Source of the DNA: Gordionus sp. m RMFG-2023
Taxonomy: Eukaryota; Nematomorpha; Gordioida; Chordodea; Parachordodidae
Reading direction: 5' to 3'
DNA length: 64,000 nt
NCBI RefSeq assembly: GCF_954871325.1
Contig: NC_088778.1
Coordinates: forward strand, 9,581,743 to 9,645,742
A model generated the notes under the pieces. It worked only from the letters and a program-made list of their open reading frames with translations, was not told the origin of the DNA and did no database searches. The first letter of the stretch is position 1. Each line of letters begins with the position of its first letter. The translations under genes were made by a program, and so were the position numbers. Shown here piece after piece: positions 47,901-58,682 of this stretch.

Positions 47901-50015
47901 AACAATTCTTTATTTTAACCTTCAATTCACGATTATTTAAAATTAAACATTCTATTAAAACAGGCCACAAATCCTAGCGCCTCCAATGACGAAGGCATTA
48001 CAGCCCTCCACAACGCTATTTGCGCCGGGCATTTGGATATAGTTATGTTCCTGGTTGAATTCGGTTGCGATATAAATGCCCAAGATAGCGATGGATGGTT
48101 TGAAATTTCATATTTTTTTGCAATAATTTGTTTATTTTATTATAATTATTTGAATCAGATTATCAATTTTTTTATAAAATAAAAAACCTCAGGTTTAACA
48201 TGGCGAGAATCCATAAATTATAAAAATATACTGGATATTAGATCCCGGAACTGAATTCTGGGTATAATAGATATATGGGTTTAAAAAAAAATTTACACAC
48301 GTAATTTTATAAAATATAGGACACCTCTTCATTGTGCCGCGTCTTGTAACAATTTCTCCATGATCAGGTTTTTGGTGGAACGGGGTGCCTCTGTTTTGGC
48401 TACCACACTCAGCGACAGAGAAACTCCTTTGCACAAATGCGAGCAAAACGAATTTGATTTCCGGCACTGTGCCGCTTATTTATATCGTAAAACATACTAA
48501 ATTATATATATGGCATTTTACCTTCCTTGCAAAATATTAAAGTTTAATATGTTACTAGGTAAGATGCCACAAATAAAATGAATTTATAAAGGACGCTTAA
48601 TTGGATAGTTTTTAGGGAGTCGTAATACATGTTTTAGCCACTTTACATTAACATATTTAAATAAACTTAAAGGATAATAATAATAAACTTAAGTTGTATA
48701 AAAGACGAAAAACTATTGTAAGAGAAGGTCATATTCCGGTCACAAAGACCTCATTTAACCAAGGTTCTAAAAAGGATGTGCATCTATCGATACGGGTTTG
48801 TACTAAGACCGTTCTAGAATCCAATCTTTATTTCTCATTACTGTTATTTAAATTAACTATTTAAATCTCTCCTATAAATCAATTTGTCAAATTAACTTCT
48901 TTCATTTTAAATGAAATATGAAAAATTAGATATCCAAAAAAACACGGGCTTATCTAATAGCGGACGCGTTTATGCCCTATACGATTATGAAAGTCAAGAA
49001 GCCGACGAGCTGAGCTTCGAGAACGGAGAAGAACTCATAATTATCAACCAAACAACACATTTGCTAGTGAACGGTTACGATCATGGTACCATCATTTCTT
49101 ATTTCTATTTTTTAAATATTATAAATAAAATTTTGTATTTTTATCTTTTTTAAAATTAAAAATTTTGTAGATGATATTTAAATCCGATTGGAATTATTAA
49201 TTATATTAATAGAATATTCTATTCTTTATTTCGATAAAATATAAATGTAGTAATTGTCTGCCTCTTCATAATTCTCAAATTTATTCTCAGATTCAGGCAC
49301 TTTGTCATGATTTATTATTTTTATCTTTACCCCTTATTTTGGAATTATTTATTTTGTTTAGCGCTTTATCTTTTACGTTGATAATTTTCATTAATTTTAG
49401 AAGTTCATCGCCCTATTCGCGTAAATATTTATATACTCTACTATGTAAATTGATATATTGCAAACTATCCCCCTTTTTTAAAATACAAAAAAATATATAT
49501 TTATTATTTTAATTTCTGTTATATTTAATATTAATAACCATATAACGAAATATTTTATATACAAACCACATTGCAGACCCCGTCAAACTGGATCCCAAGA
49601 ATATGGAAAATGAAAAGGATATCCAGATGTTGAACGGAGGAAAGGATTATGATAGCAACGAAGAAAATGCTCCGGGTAGTTTAGACGAAGGAGACCTTGA
49701 AAGCGATTGGTGGCTCGCCAAAAATTTTAAAAACCAAAAGGGGCTTGTGCCCAAAAATTATGTGGGGGTAAGTGGAACATTTTCCATTTAGAGTGTATTT
49801 AATTAATTAGTATTATTATTTTTATTGATTAATTGTTGAGTATTTATTATATTTTTTTTAAAATTAAATAAAATTGATAAGAATGCTTATGTAAATAAAA
49901 TATCAACATGAATAGCATTTTTTTGCAATTATTATGTGCTATGAAAAATTTAATTGAACATATTTTTTAAAAAAAATATTAGCTATATAAAAGAGTGCAA
50001 GTTAATCACAACTAG
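35821..50015 (+). CDS. ASPP: ASPP family protein (PPP1R13 / p53-binding ankyrin-SH3 protein), 12 exons
   Basis: Joining 35821-35920, 36400-36653, 37455-37685, 41725-42024, 42192-43249, 43613-44589, 46716-47098, 47964-48097, 48320-48486, 48930-49085, 49577-49767 and 49983-50015 gives an open frame of 1327 codons. All introns are GT..AG and phases match. From the family: ASPP proteins bind p53-family proteins, PP1 and junction partners, through ankyrin repeats plus an SH3. Seen here: an N-terminal helical region (ALPVEELKRISALQRKEIQ, about 119-140, and LQKLEELNTQL), a long Ser/Asn-rich middle, RRRHSYAEP (713-721, like RSSITEP of vertebrate ASPPs), a PP1 docking motif KVSF followed by DPLALLLD (1074-1085), ankyrin repeats (to about 1200), then SH3 with ALYDY (1217-1221), WW (1298-1299) and VPKNY. 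The SH3 has an extra acidic loop. Vertebrate ASPP1/2 are about 1100 residues. The start codon is the weakest point: the frame stays open to 35743, and an N-terminal ubiquitin-like domain, if present, would lie further upstream. Confidence 0.88.
36400..36653 (+). CDS. ASPP: ASPP exon 2
   Basis: The acceptor is CATCAAAG and the entry phase 1 matches exon 1. It encodes SPESYLSAIPVKGLNG and on to FDPMYSQM. The donor is GTGAGA in phase 0. No known domain, low-complexity polar. Confidence 0.75.
37455..37685 (+). CDS. ASPP: ASPP exon 3, helical region
   Basis: The acceptor is TCTTCAG. ALPVEELKRISALQRKEIQ aligns by eye with the LTLAELQEMASRQQQQIEA region of vertebrate ASPP2. The 3' boundary is set at CTT|GTAAAA in phase 0, which fits exon 4; an earlier GTAAAA near 37648 is an alternative. 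Confidence 0.75.
37830..41690 (-). mobile_element. Ty3/gypsy LTR retrotransposon, broken, antisense in ASPP intron 3
   Basis: Minus-strand pieces occur in normal pol order: a zinc-knuckle-like segment (about 40880-40930), reverse transcriptase (39962-40521, with LYRFTRLPFGVASAPGIFQQ), RNase H (39392-39676, ILAADSSQHGI), integrase core (38504-38842, WERIHLNLAGSINGDIYLV and IVTDNG) and a C-terminal tail (37946-38194). Direct repeats of about 110-150 bp at 37830-37985 and about 41540-41690 share a common core and are consistent with LTRs. It is an old, non-functional copy with many breaks. It occupies nearly all of the 4.0 kb intron between ASPP exons 3 and 4. Confidence 0.88.
41725..42024 (+). 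CDS. ASPP: ASPP exon 4, coiled-coil region
   Basis: The acceptor CCAAAAAG is weak but phase-compatible. ILDLLQKLEELNTQLRIVKN resembles the ASPP2 segment KVEELTRQLEMLKN. It ends LNTLKDIYK with donor GTTCAA. It lies immediately after the Ty3/gypsy element that fills intron 3. Confidence 0.75.
42192..43249 (+). CDS. ASPP: ASPP exon 5, end of coiled coil and Ser/Asn-rich region
   Basis: The acceptor is CATACTAG in phase 0, after a short 167-bp intron. The first 40 residues (NKEDIYLKQNEKINQHQKF, then SCLVKKLE) continue the helix. The rest is a disordered-looking Ser/Thr/Asn/Tyr-rich stretch. The donor is GTAACT in phase 2. Confidence 0.85.
43613..44589 (+). CDS. ASPP: ASPP exon 6, basic-Ser motif
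   Basis: The acceptor is ATTATTAG. It carries LKSIRRRHSYAEP, matching in position and pattern the conserved LKKRSSITEP of vertebrate ASPPs, a likely basophilic-kinase site. The rest is acidic and Asn-rich. The donor A|GTGAGT is in phase 1. Confidence 0.88.
44690..44806. repeat. GC-rich palindromic patch in ASPP intron 6
   Basis: A sequence with repeated CGGTCC, GGACCG and TATCTGAC motifs starts near CAGTGTTCCGGTCGG. A similar TCCGACCTAACGGTCCAG lies in direct orientation near 45564-45581. It could be the end of a hAT-type element (CAGTG start), but no matching inverted end was found. Confidence 0.4.
45121..45260. repeat. Tandem duplication, two 70-bp units, in ASPP intron 6
   Basis: 45121-45190 and 45191-45260 are nearly identical (one difference seen). 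Confidence 0.95.
46050..46425. repeat. Dispersed repeat related to 750-1080, in ASPP intron 6
   Basis: It shares CTCAACCCTTCCCTCTCAAA, AACAATCCAAAACAATCC, AATTCCCCTGTCAGAAAATA and TTCTTCTTTTTTTCAACA in the same order as the extra block in the left arm of the inverted-repeat element. Here it ends about 300 bp before exon 7. Confidence 0.85.
46716..47098 (+). CDS. ASPP: ASPP exon 7, PP1 docking motif and first ankyrin repeat
   Basis: The acceptor is AATATAG and phase 1 matches exon 6 across a 2.1 kb intron. An acidic stretch (DDDDSYDNDD) precedes RKVSFDPLALLLDAALEGEY, nearly the vertebrate RVKFNPLALLLDSSLEGEF. The donor is AAG|GTTTTT in phase 0. Confidence 0.92.
47964..48097 (+). CDS. ASPP: ASPP exon 8, ankyrin repeat
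   Basis: The acceptor is AAAACAG. It encodes NDEGITALHNAICAGHLDIV and on to INAQDSDG, almost residue for residue the vertebrate ASPP ankyrin repeat. The donor TG|GTTTGA splits the Trp codon. Confidence 0.93.
48320..48486 (+). CDS. ASPP: ASPP exon 9, ankyrin repeats
   Basis: The acceptor is AAATATAG. It encodes TPLHCAASCNNFSMIRFLVE and on through ETPLHKCEQ to CAAYLY. The donor C|GTAAAA is in phase 1. The minus-strand frame over this exon is a shadow. Confidence 0.93.
48930..49085 (+). CDS. ASPP: ASPP exon 10, first half of SH3
   Basis: The acceptor AAAATTAG gives HIQKNTGLSNSGRVYALYDY, which lines up without gaps with the vertebrate linker [20 protein letters not shown]. It ends in the RT/n-Src region (EELIIINQ, then NGYDH). 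The donor G|GTACCA is in phase 1. Confidence 0.9.
49577..49767 (+). CDS. ASPP: ASPP exon 11, acidic n-Src loop and second half of SH3
   Basis: The acceptor is CATTGCAG. The first 40 residues are acidic and Asn/Gly-rich with no counterpart in vertebrate ASPPs; then SDWWLAKNFKNQKGLVPKNY restores the SH3. A second acceptor in the same phase (GTTTAG at 49679-49684) would remove 36 residues of the insert. The donor GGG|GTAAGT is a consensus match. Confidence 0.9.
49983..50015 (+). CDS. ASPP: ASPP exon 12, C-terminal tail and stop
   Basis: After acceptor AATATTAG, ten codons (LYKRVQVNHN) and TAG follow. In vertebrate ASPPs the same position reads LYPRIKPRQ.., so the short last exon is well supported by phase and similarity. 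Confidence 0.75.
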   Translation, partial: LYKRVQVNHN

Positions 50016-50164
50016 AAACATCTTTGAAAACTTGTATGATTTCGGTGGCATTACGTAGACGGTCAAATAATACTCGTTTTTAAACTAAAATTGGACCACG
50101 TATCATCAACAGGGCTTTCTTGATACTTACGAATAAAACAATTATGATAAACATTTATTATTTC

Positions 50165-50170
50165 AATAAA
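50165..50170 (+). terminator. Candidate polyadenylation signal of ASPP
   Basis: AATAAA lies 150 bp after the ASPP stop codon. The AT-rich context makes chance matches common. Confidence 0.35.
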
Positions 50171-50414
50171 TTGTAATATTAATATATTTTTTATTATAGT
50201 TTATTTTTATTATATATATATTTTTTTAAATATTTTCTAAAATAAATTTTTACCCATTCCCTTAATCCTTCTACCCCCGACTATACAATTACTAAACCAA
50301 AAATGTATATATTTTTTATATGAAATTTTATTTAAAAAAATTTATATTTCAGCCCCTTTTTTCTTATTCAATCAATACAAAGTTAATAAAATTATTTAAT
50401 TTTTATACCCAGAG

Positions 50415-50575
50415 TAGAGATCAGCGCGCGCGAACCGGTTCCTTTAGATTTTTATAAGAGAGAAAGAAAATCATAAATTTGAAATTATTTTAATATAAAT
50501 TTGTTTTTAAACAGTTATTTAGAGACAGTCTCGGCTCACATAAAGATTTTTCGCGGCGGGCCGAGCAGATCTCTA
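50415..50575. mobile_element. TAGAGATCTGCA-family miniature element, 161 bp, perfect 8-bp duplication
   Basis: Ends are TAGAGATCAGC and GCAGATCTCTA. Exact 8-bp repeats ACCCAGAG lie at 50407-50414 and 50576-50583. It sits 400 bp beyond the ASPP stop codon. The perfect duplication suggests a recent insertion. Confidence 0.92.
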
Positions 50576-50583
50576 ACCCAGAG

Positions 50584-52727
50584 GTTGGTATCAATAATAT
50601 TTTTTCACCCTGAGTTTTTTTTATTTATAATAATTTTTTTTATATAGCTATTTTGTAAATTTTTCCAACTTTTAATGAACGAGAAAGATTATGGAAAATT
50701 ATAATTTTATAGTAGTTAATTTTTCTTTAATAAGCTTCTTTTTTTTTTTAACAATTTGTAATAAATTTTTATAACATAATTTTTTGATATTGGTGCTGCT
50801 CGCGAAAACATGATAAATTTCTGAACGGCTCCATGTACAGGTGATTTTGACGTAAAACTTGTTTTGATACCTATTTCCTTATGAGTATTATCTTAAATTA
50901 TTTTAAAATCATGATTATCAAATATTTTTTATATTATATCTGTTTATATTATATATAAAAAAATGAATAAAAAAGCATGAAGTTTTATAACAATATACTA
51001 CAACAAATCACAGTCATGTATATATATTTCCTTGCCCAAGGCCTCAGCTGATTCACTAGAAATAGGAATCGAACTAATAGAAATAAAGGAATTTAATATT
51101 ACCTTTTATTTTATCAGCTGTTGAGTTGCTCTTAGTAGCGACTCTAATTTTATTTTTTTAAAGTAGCTATTTAATAGCACCGTTTCTTTTTTTCGAATAG
51201 CTATAGTTAAAATTAGCTATATTTAAAAAAAATTAATTAGTAATGAATATAACTAATCTTAATTGTTTTATTTATTATTTGAATGAATAATTAAATTTAT
51301 TTTAATCATATAATTTTGAATAAAAAATTAAATTTTCATTCACCCTTTTTTTAAAGAAAATTTGAACGTGATTGAAAGAGGACTAAAATAATTAAAGATA
51401 GCTGCGTATATTATCTAAACCTCAGCATTAAAAGATAATTGTCTAACAAAATGAAAATCTCATATAGATTTTTTTTGATGGATATTTCCGATGAGGATGA
51501 TAAAAATAATAATATATAACAACTTTTTTGAGATCAGCCATATCAGATTTCACAATATATAAAGTATCCCTTTTTTTAAAATCATTTTTCATAAAATACA
51601 ATATCATCTATTCCAGTTAATTGTAAGATTATTTAATCAGCAAAGAATATTTTTTGGTTAAAAAAAATATTTCTTTGTTGGATGAATTTTGAGAGACATC
51701 TCTTTTTAGCAATTAATATTAATTAAAATTTTGTATAATTAATATTTTATAAGAAATCTTTTATTTTGTGTTATATTTGATATACTTAGGCAAGAGAAAC
51801 TGCAGGATCAGACAAAAGCACACAACTATTGTAAAAAAAAATTCCATTATTTTTTTATAACAGATACATAGATTCGACCTATATAACAAAAAAAATAAAT
51901 ATATAATTATTAATATTATTTTTTTTTAAATTTGTTTATGATTTATGAAATTTGTAAAAGTGGTAAGAAATAGGAAAAATAATAATGAAATGTATTCAGG
52001 GAAGTACTTATGCACCCCGGAATCATGGAATGTTGACAGATCTATTTTATCACAACTCAAGACATCTAAAAAATCTGTTCATGTAATTTGATTTATGTGA
52101 GGAAAGCAAATTTTATTGTGAATTTATACAAAAGAAATATGTTAGAGAATCAAGTGGATTTCTGAATTAAAGTCTTATATCAAATCACTAGAAGGATTGA
52201 ATCAAACTTATATAATTTTTCTGAACCGGTTTAAAACCGTTTAAATGTAATGGATTAAATAGAATCTCTTGAAATTAACAAATACCCATTTCTTGGGTTT
52301 ACGCATAGATCGTTTTGCTCGATAGGAAATTTAAAATAACAAATACAGCCACCTATACTAGTTCTAATCTCAGACACCTGTGGTCCAACTGGACATCAAA
52401 CACTAAAATTATTCAAAACAATAGGATAAAAGCTCCATTTAATCACAGGTGATGCAAATAATATCCATCGAACTTTGGTGTTCCAAAATTAAATACATGG
52501 ATCATTAACCTCCTGATGGCTTAGTTTAAATAGTTATAATTTAAAATTTTTATTATTATTTTAAAAATAAATTATCGAATCCAAAACAAAAGATCTATAT
52601 TGTACTTATTAAAAACAAATCACGAATATAAAAAATATTAAATATAAGACGCATATAGTGAAAATCTTAAATTTTTTTTTAGTTTATTTGCATTTCTACA
52701 TGGATACAATATCAAATGTAATAGTAA
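50584..52727. other. Gene-free AT-rich stretch downstream of ASPP
   Basis: No gene seen. Short complementary GGCCTCAGCTGATTC-type text near 51040 and CAGCTGTTGAGTTGCTC near 51115 is too weak to call. Confidence 0.4.
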
Positions 52728-52775
52728 CATAGGCGTAGCCAGGATTTTCCTAAGGGGGAGGGGGGGGGGGTATTA
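52728..52775. mobile_element. hAT left end related to 1293-5092
   Basis: CATAGGCGTAGCCAGG then ATTTTCCTAAGGGGGA matches, in reverse complement, the right end of the hAT at 5058-5092. A G-run follows. The partner end is uncertain; CTCTGGCTAGCACCTGTAG near 56658-56676 is a weak candidate, in which case the LINE below would lie inside this element. Confidence 0.6.
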
Positions 52776-53286
52776 AAAAGTAACAATTAGTTATAGATTA
52801 AAATTTTCATTACTATTTTTATATAAAATCAAAAAATTTACAACTATAAAAAGTATCTTTTGATTTTAATACAAGAAATTGTGGAGGGAAATAGCCCGGA
52901 TGATAATGGTAATCTATAGGTGCATAATAAGGGGAGAGGAATCCCCCCAATAAATATTTAAGTTAAAAAAAATCTCTCATCCCTTCCCCCCAAAAAATAA
53001 ATTTAATTAAAAATTTGCTTTCCAAAATAAAAATAAATTAAAATAGAGAAATTGTAAATGTCGCAGTTGCAAAATTAAATAATAAATATTTGTTATGATG
53101 TAATGTCAATTAATTATTATATTTAAAATAATATTATTTGTGAAATAAAAATATTATCATTGGTTTTTTTATTCAAAAGATGGATTTCTTTTTATGAAAT
53201 CTTTTTAATTAATTTTACAGTTTAAAATAAATTAAATTAAAGGGTTTTTACTATGTACAATAAGAATTTTTCTATATTAATCCGAA

Positions 53287-55830
53287 TTCATTTATTCATT
53301 ACCACGCCAGAAATTGCACGAAGTGCAATTTCATCACCCACCAGGAGTTGTAGCACCATGTATATTCACTAGCATATAGATTACCCGTTTTATTATAGTG
53401 GACGGTAACACTATGTAGTCAGCTAGCATTGTAAAGTATAGAAGAGTAAGAAAGAGTGGATCTATTAGTTCAGTTACCGGCAAGATAGTGTTAAGAAATT
53501 GTAACCAATATTAATAATAATGTGCCTGACGCCGATATTTAAGAGAAGAAAAAAATAAGTATGTAAGGTAAGCCGTGGAAGATAAATGTCTATCTATATA
53601 GCGTGTCCTATTCCGGAGGCAAACTTCCCTGTAATTGTAATCTCAATCCCTGAAACCCATTAACCTAAAGAACTTAATAGCGTTTTGTTTGATTTTTTCC
53701 TGTTTTCTTCTTCTTTTTACCTTCATTAATTTTTGCCATTGCTTTTGGTGTCCTGCCACTTCTCTAATCCATATTAAGATGGGTAGAATTAGGGATTTGA
53801 AGAGTCTTGTCTTTTGGTTTGTGGATATCTGGTTGGACGACCATAATTCCATTAGCTGATGGTATCGGGATCTGGCTTTGTTTGTCCTCGACTTCGTATC
53901 CAATATTGTGGTGCCTAATGATATTATCCTGATTCCTAGGTACTTAAAATCTGAGACCGTTTCTACCACATTATCATCAAAGTTAAAGGGGTCTGTGTTA
54001 GATGCAAATGTATTGGACGCGATTAACTTTGTCTTCGAGTAATTACCTTTTAACCGTATTCATAGCAATTATTAACAAACAATGACAGCAAATTTCTTAG
54101 TTTGTACTCAGAGTTCGCTAATATGCATACATCATCGGCATAGCATAGAAAATTCAGAGAGTTGTGTATGTTATTATCACGTTGTTGATCCAGATAGCGA
54201 GGGTTCAGGGCATATTTTTGTTTAAAGATTTATTCAGAATATCGTTCATTATTACATTAAATAACATAGGTGATAGAATGCAACCTTGTTTCAGCCCTCT
54301 ATTGGCTTAAATGGTTGTGATTTTATGTTCAGATGTTGTGGCACCACGTTATGATTGTCATACATTATTTTGGCCATCTTATGCTATATAATGGAGTCAA
54401 AGGTTTGACTTAAATCAATCATTAGGGCAAATATTGGGGGCTTATGCATTCTAGCTTTCTCCAGAATAACCTTTAGCGCCATGGTTAGTTCCGTTGTGTT
54501 TCTACCCTTCCTATACGATGTGATGGCGTTTGAAAGGTTCCTATCGATGATTGGTTTGATCCTGACTGCTGTAATATACTTGAACATTTTTAGGGTAACT
54601 GGGATCAGTGCAATCCCTTTGTAGTTCTTCAGGTTAGTAGGGTTCTTATTTTGGGGGAATTCAGAGTTATCGAGGTCACCCATTCTTCTGGGAAGTTTCC
54701 CGTATTCTATATCTCATTAAAAAGGGGAAGTAGTAGACTAGAACTTAGATCAGCATCTTCCTTCCAGAGTTTTGCAAAGATCCCATCGATTCCGGCAGCT
54801 TTATGCGTTTTTAGTCTTTTAATGGCATTGATTATATCTATTTTGTTCAGGTTTCGATTGGGAGATTGGAAAGGATAATCACATGTTGGTTTGTGATACC
54901 TCGTCCTTTAAAGATTCGTGTAATGATCTGTCCATATAGCTGATTGTTCCTTGGGGTCTGTTAAAATTTTATTGTTTTCAATGTGTAATCTTGGTAAAGG
55001 AATGGATTTAAAGGTAGTGAGTAATTTGAGAGATTGAGCCTTGTATATATTATTGTTGTCCAAATTATATTGTATGGATCTAGATAATTTGATAATAAAG
55101 ATCTTTTGTCTATTCTTATGCAGTGGGTTATGATTTCTGTGGTGTTTAGTATTGGTTGTAGGAGATATTTGTTGTTAAATTTTTAATTATCTGTATTGTT
55201 GAAGGGGAGAGCCACTCTTTACGTTTAATTTGTGGTCTTAAGCATGAAGTCATACAGCTTGAAAAATTTAGCTTCATATCTTTCCAGGTTATATTAGGGT
55301 TGATCATGCAATTTAGGGTATTTCTCCATGTTGTTAGCTTTGTGATGAATTCTTTTATATCCAGATCGTTTAGCTGTGCCAAGTCTTTCCTAGCTATGAA
55401 ACTTACAATGATAAGGTGGTTCTGTCGATTATGGTTAAGAATGCTATTGCTTATCCTTAGCTCGCATCCTAGTGGATAATGGTCCGTAAATAACATGAAG
55501 TTAAATTTGCTGACGACTTTGATGTCTTTCACCCACTTGAAGATATTGGTGGAAATTACAAAGAAATTATGTGAGATAGTGCCAAAGGAAGGACTTCTGT
55601 AGGTCATGGTGTGATGGCTTGGATGATTGAAGAAGGATTTCCTATTTTCAAATTGAAGTGTTCACAGATTTCTATTAATTTCATGCCATTAATGTTCGTA
55701 CTTTGTACTAGTGTTGCGTTCCCGAGGCAGGTAGAATGGTTAGGTCAACCAAGGCAGAGAAATTTCCTGCTAATATAATACTATCTCGATGAGGCAGTTC
55801 TTTTAAGATATTTCCCAGCTCTCCAAATTA
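53287..55830 (-). mobile_element. LINE (non-LTR retrotransposon), 5'-truncated and decayed
   Basis: On the minus strand the order is apurinic-type endonuclease (DSIILAGNFSA near 55770-55800, TDHYPLGCEL near 55465-55495; frame 55146-55607), reverse transcriptase fingers and palm (54384-54683, NYKGIALIPVTLKMFK, IDLSQTFDSI), the catalytic YADD (54131-54142), and the RT C-terminal region (53643-53969, FKYLGI). Stops and frame changes separate the pieces; the endonuclease N-terminus and any ORF1 are missing. The 3' UTR ends in a perfect hairpin and a short AATGAATAAATGAA tail. I do not assign a clade. Confidence 0.85.
53310..53332 (-). other. Terminal hairpin in the LINE 3' UTR
   Basis: GAAATTGCAC and GTGCAATTTC form a perfect 10-bp stem with a 3-base loop, about 23 bp before the element's 3' end. 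In some LINE clades such a 3' stem-loop is recognised by the reverse transcriptase. Confidence 0.7.
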
Positions 55831-56881
55831 TATTTGTTTTTATTGTATTTGGAATGAATTTAACAAATTTGTAAAGGATTTTATGATATACTACAATTTA
55901 TAATTGCATACTTCTATCGCATTTACAATTATTTTTGACTTTTAAAATATATATTTATTTTTCAAACATTAAAATATAACATGTATAAAACATTAAAACC
56001 AGTGTCTAACCGAACCTCGAAAGAACCTAAATTAATTGATACTTTTGTAAAACTGAACAGAACCGATAAACGAACCTTTTTAAACCTTTATGAACTATAT
56101 AAACCGGTTTAAACTGGTTCATATAGATATTTATTTTATAAATATTAATTTAAAGTTATGTAAAAAATTATATATTTATTTTTTATTTTTAAAATTTCAT
56201 CTTTTAGTCTTTAGCATATTTATCTAAGCTTTATTATTTTTTAAAATATACTAAGAGCTGTGTCCAAACTCAAAAAATATAAATAAATAAATTTTGAAGA
56301 AAAAAAAACTATCTGAACATTTCATACACTAGAAATTTTATCATAATTATTAATGGAAATAAATTCAATAAAAAAATTTTCGGATGATAAAATTTTCTTA
56401 TATCCATCAGTGTTTATGGTTTAAAAAAATGTAAGAAAATTAACTTTAAATTTTCTTAGATAAATTATTAATATACAAGTAATATTAATTTTAACTTTTT
56501 GTTAACCTATTTGAAATAGAATACTTTTCAATTCACAATTCATGATGCCCTTTTATTTATTTTCAAAAATACGGGGAGGAGGGTGATTTATCTACGCGCC
56601 TGAGTCTTTTTATAAGTTTTCAAATATTTGCTAAGCAGGGGGGTCCCCCTCTCCCTCCTCTGGCTAGCACCTGTAGCCCTGTCTGTCCTAGATATACATG
56701 TTTAGGTAGAAAAAACATATTGAAATATATTCTATCATCACAGAAAATTAAATAATAATTATATAAATAAAAATTGAAAATTGGAAATTGGAAATAAAAT
56801 TTTGGATTAGCTTTAAAGAGTGATTTATTTATCTTATTCCTCTATATTTTACATAAAATAAAATAAAAATTGTTTATAAAA

Positions 56882-56916
<35 letters not shown>

Positions 56917-58682
56917 AGGTATCCCGATTATTACTGAACCTCTATTAAACATTTATTTATGGTTTTTGAACCCAAATCTGACCTTTATAAAAATATTTTC
57001 TAGAACTTGAACCGAACCTAGATTTCCTAAGGTTCGACCCTCTGATTAAAACTATATTAAAAAATAAGAAAATAGGAATAATTTTAAAAAAAACGCACTA
57101 TTAAAAAATGAGGGAGATCACTTCACCCCATTTAGTAATAGATACTCGCTTAATATGGACAAAAGTTGAGGCAAAAGCAAACCAATGACCAATGGAGGGA
57201 GGACATTGGGGTTATGGCCCCTAGAAAAATTTATACGGGAAACCGCAGATTGTCAATATTCTTCTGACCCAGAGGTTACTGGGACTTAGGAACAACTTGT
57301 TAAACCGGTTTAAAATTAAGGCTAGGTTATTAAGGTTAAAAATTCACCAGCTATGGAATAAGTCGTAGTAAGGTAAATTGCTATTTCTTTTTTTACAAAT
57401 TTTTGAAGTTTTATTTACGGTATATGTTTATGTCTATCATAACTGGGGGAATTTGTGTCCTTTTTTTACCTTAAGTAATTATGTCCATGAATTTTTGTCT
57501 CAAATCATCCAAAATATGGTTTAAATATGTTATATGTTAAATAAATATGTTTGTCCAGATGAAGAGAAAGAAATGGTATCATCTACTTGAACAGAGTTAT
57601 TAAATATGGAAGATCGTTTTCTCTTCAGAGACTGTACAAAAATTATATATCAAAAAGTAAGGAAAAATAAGTATCAAACATTAATAAATCAGATCTCTAA
57701 AAAAAGATATTATGTTGAAATATCACCATCCTGATAACAATTTTATTAAATAAATATAAATAAAACAAATTATAGTAAAATATCTAATGGTATTATCGCT
57801 AGAAATGTATCTTTTACCGCGTCTAGAGGACCATATCTTAGAGAACTCAGCTCTACTATATTTTCTTTTTATCTTTAATTCTAATATACTCTTTGTTTCC
57901 TTAAATTTTTGGTGAATAACAGATTTTGAAAAACAACCATATATGTTTTTTAACAGCACTTAAAAAAAAAATTGGTTTGGGCGCACAGCAATTACATGAT
58001 AATATTAATATCAAATTTAGCATATGAGCATAGCAATACACTATATTTATGTTGTCATTACATGCTTAGCCCTAAACTATTCATGTACACCAGAAAGACG
58101 TACGTGACTTTGCATACAGGTTATCAATCTTTTCAAAATATAAATATATCTTAACTGAACTCTCTTTGATACAAAATTGCTCATGTGAACTGATATCAGG
58201 ACTCACGAGCATCATTAGCCATAACTACGTATAATAACCTGATTCATGATTTGTGAGGTTATAAATTTCAGAATACATTTCCAGCTGGCTGTTTTGTGAT
58301 ATTTTTGTAATAAATAATGAGCATTGCCAGATCGTTGATTTGCCATTAAAAAGGGCCATATTCTTATAATCATGTATTTTTTACAATGATCACTTTTTTT
58401 AGTTTTACCACTAGAAGAATCCGATGCAATAGATAGAAAGGAATTATTAATAAATTGAAGGAATTATGATTTATTATATTAAAAAAGGAATTGCCCCGAA
58501 GATTTTATCAATTGCAGTAGGATCTGACTAACAATTAACATAATTAATTGATGATTATTATAATTTAAAAAATCAATATTTATTTAAAATATATACAAAT
58601 GAAAATAATGTTTTCGTTTTATTTCTTGATGTAGTTTAAAATATTGCCGTGTTAATTTTGATAATTCATTTATATATATATT
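55831..58682. other. Gene-free AT-rich stretch
   Basis: A (CT)n(AT)n microsatellite lies at about 56881-56917. Patches with AACCGGTTTAAACTGGTT (about 56102-56119) and GAACCGAACCTAG (57009-57021) look like worn repeats. No gene is supported; the minus frame at 57723-57959 has no domain. Confidence 0.4.
56881..56917. repeat. Compound microsatellite (CT)n(AT)n
   Basis: About eleven CT dinucleotides followed by about eight AT dinucleotides. Confidence 0.95.

Noticed and set aside
48195-48467. Minus-strand 90-codon frame
   Set aside because: Shadow of the ASPP ankyrin exon 9 on the opposite strand.
52728-56676. One large hAT element spanning the LINE
   Set aside because: The left end is convincing, but the proposed right end matches poorly and the flanking 8-mers do not agree.
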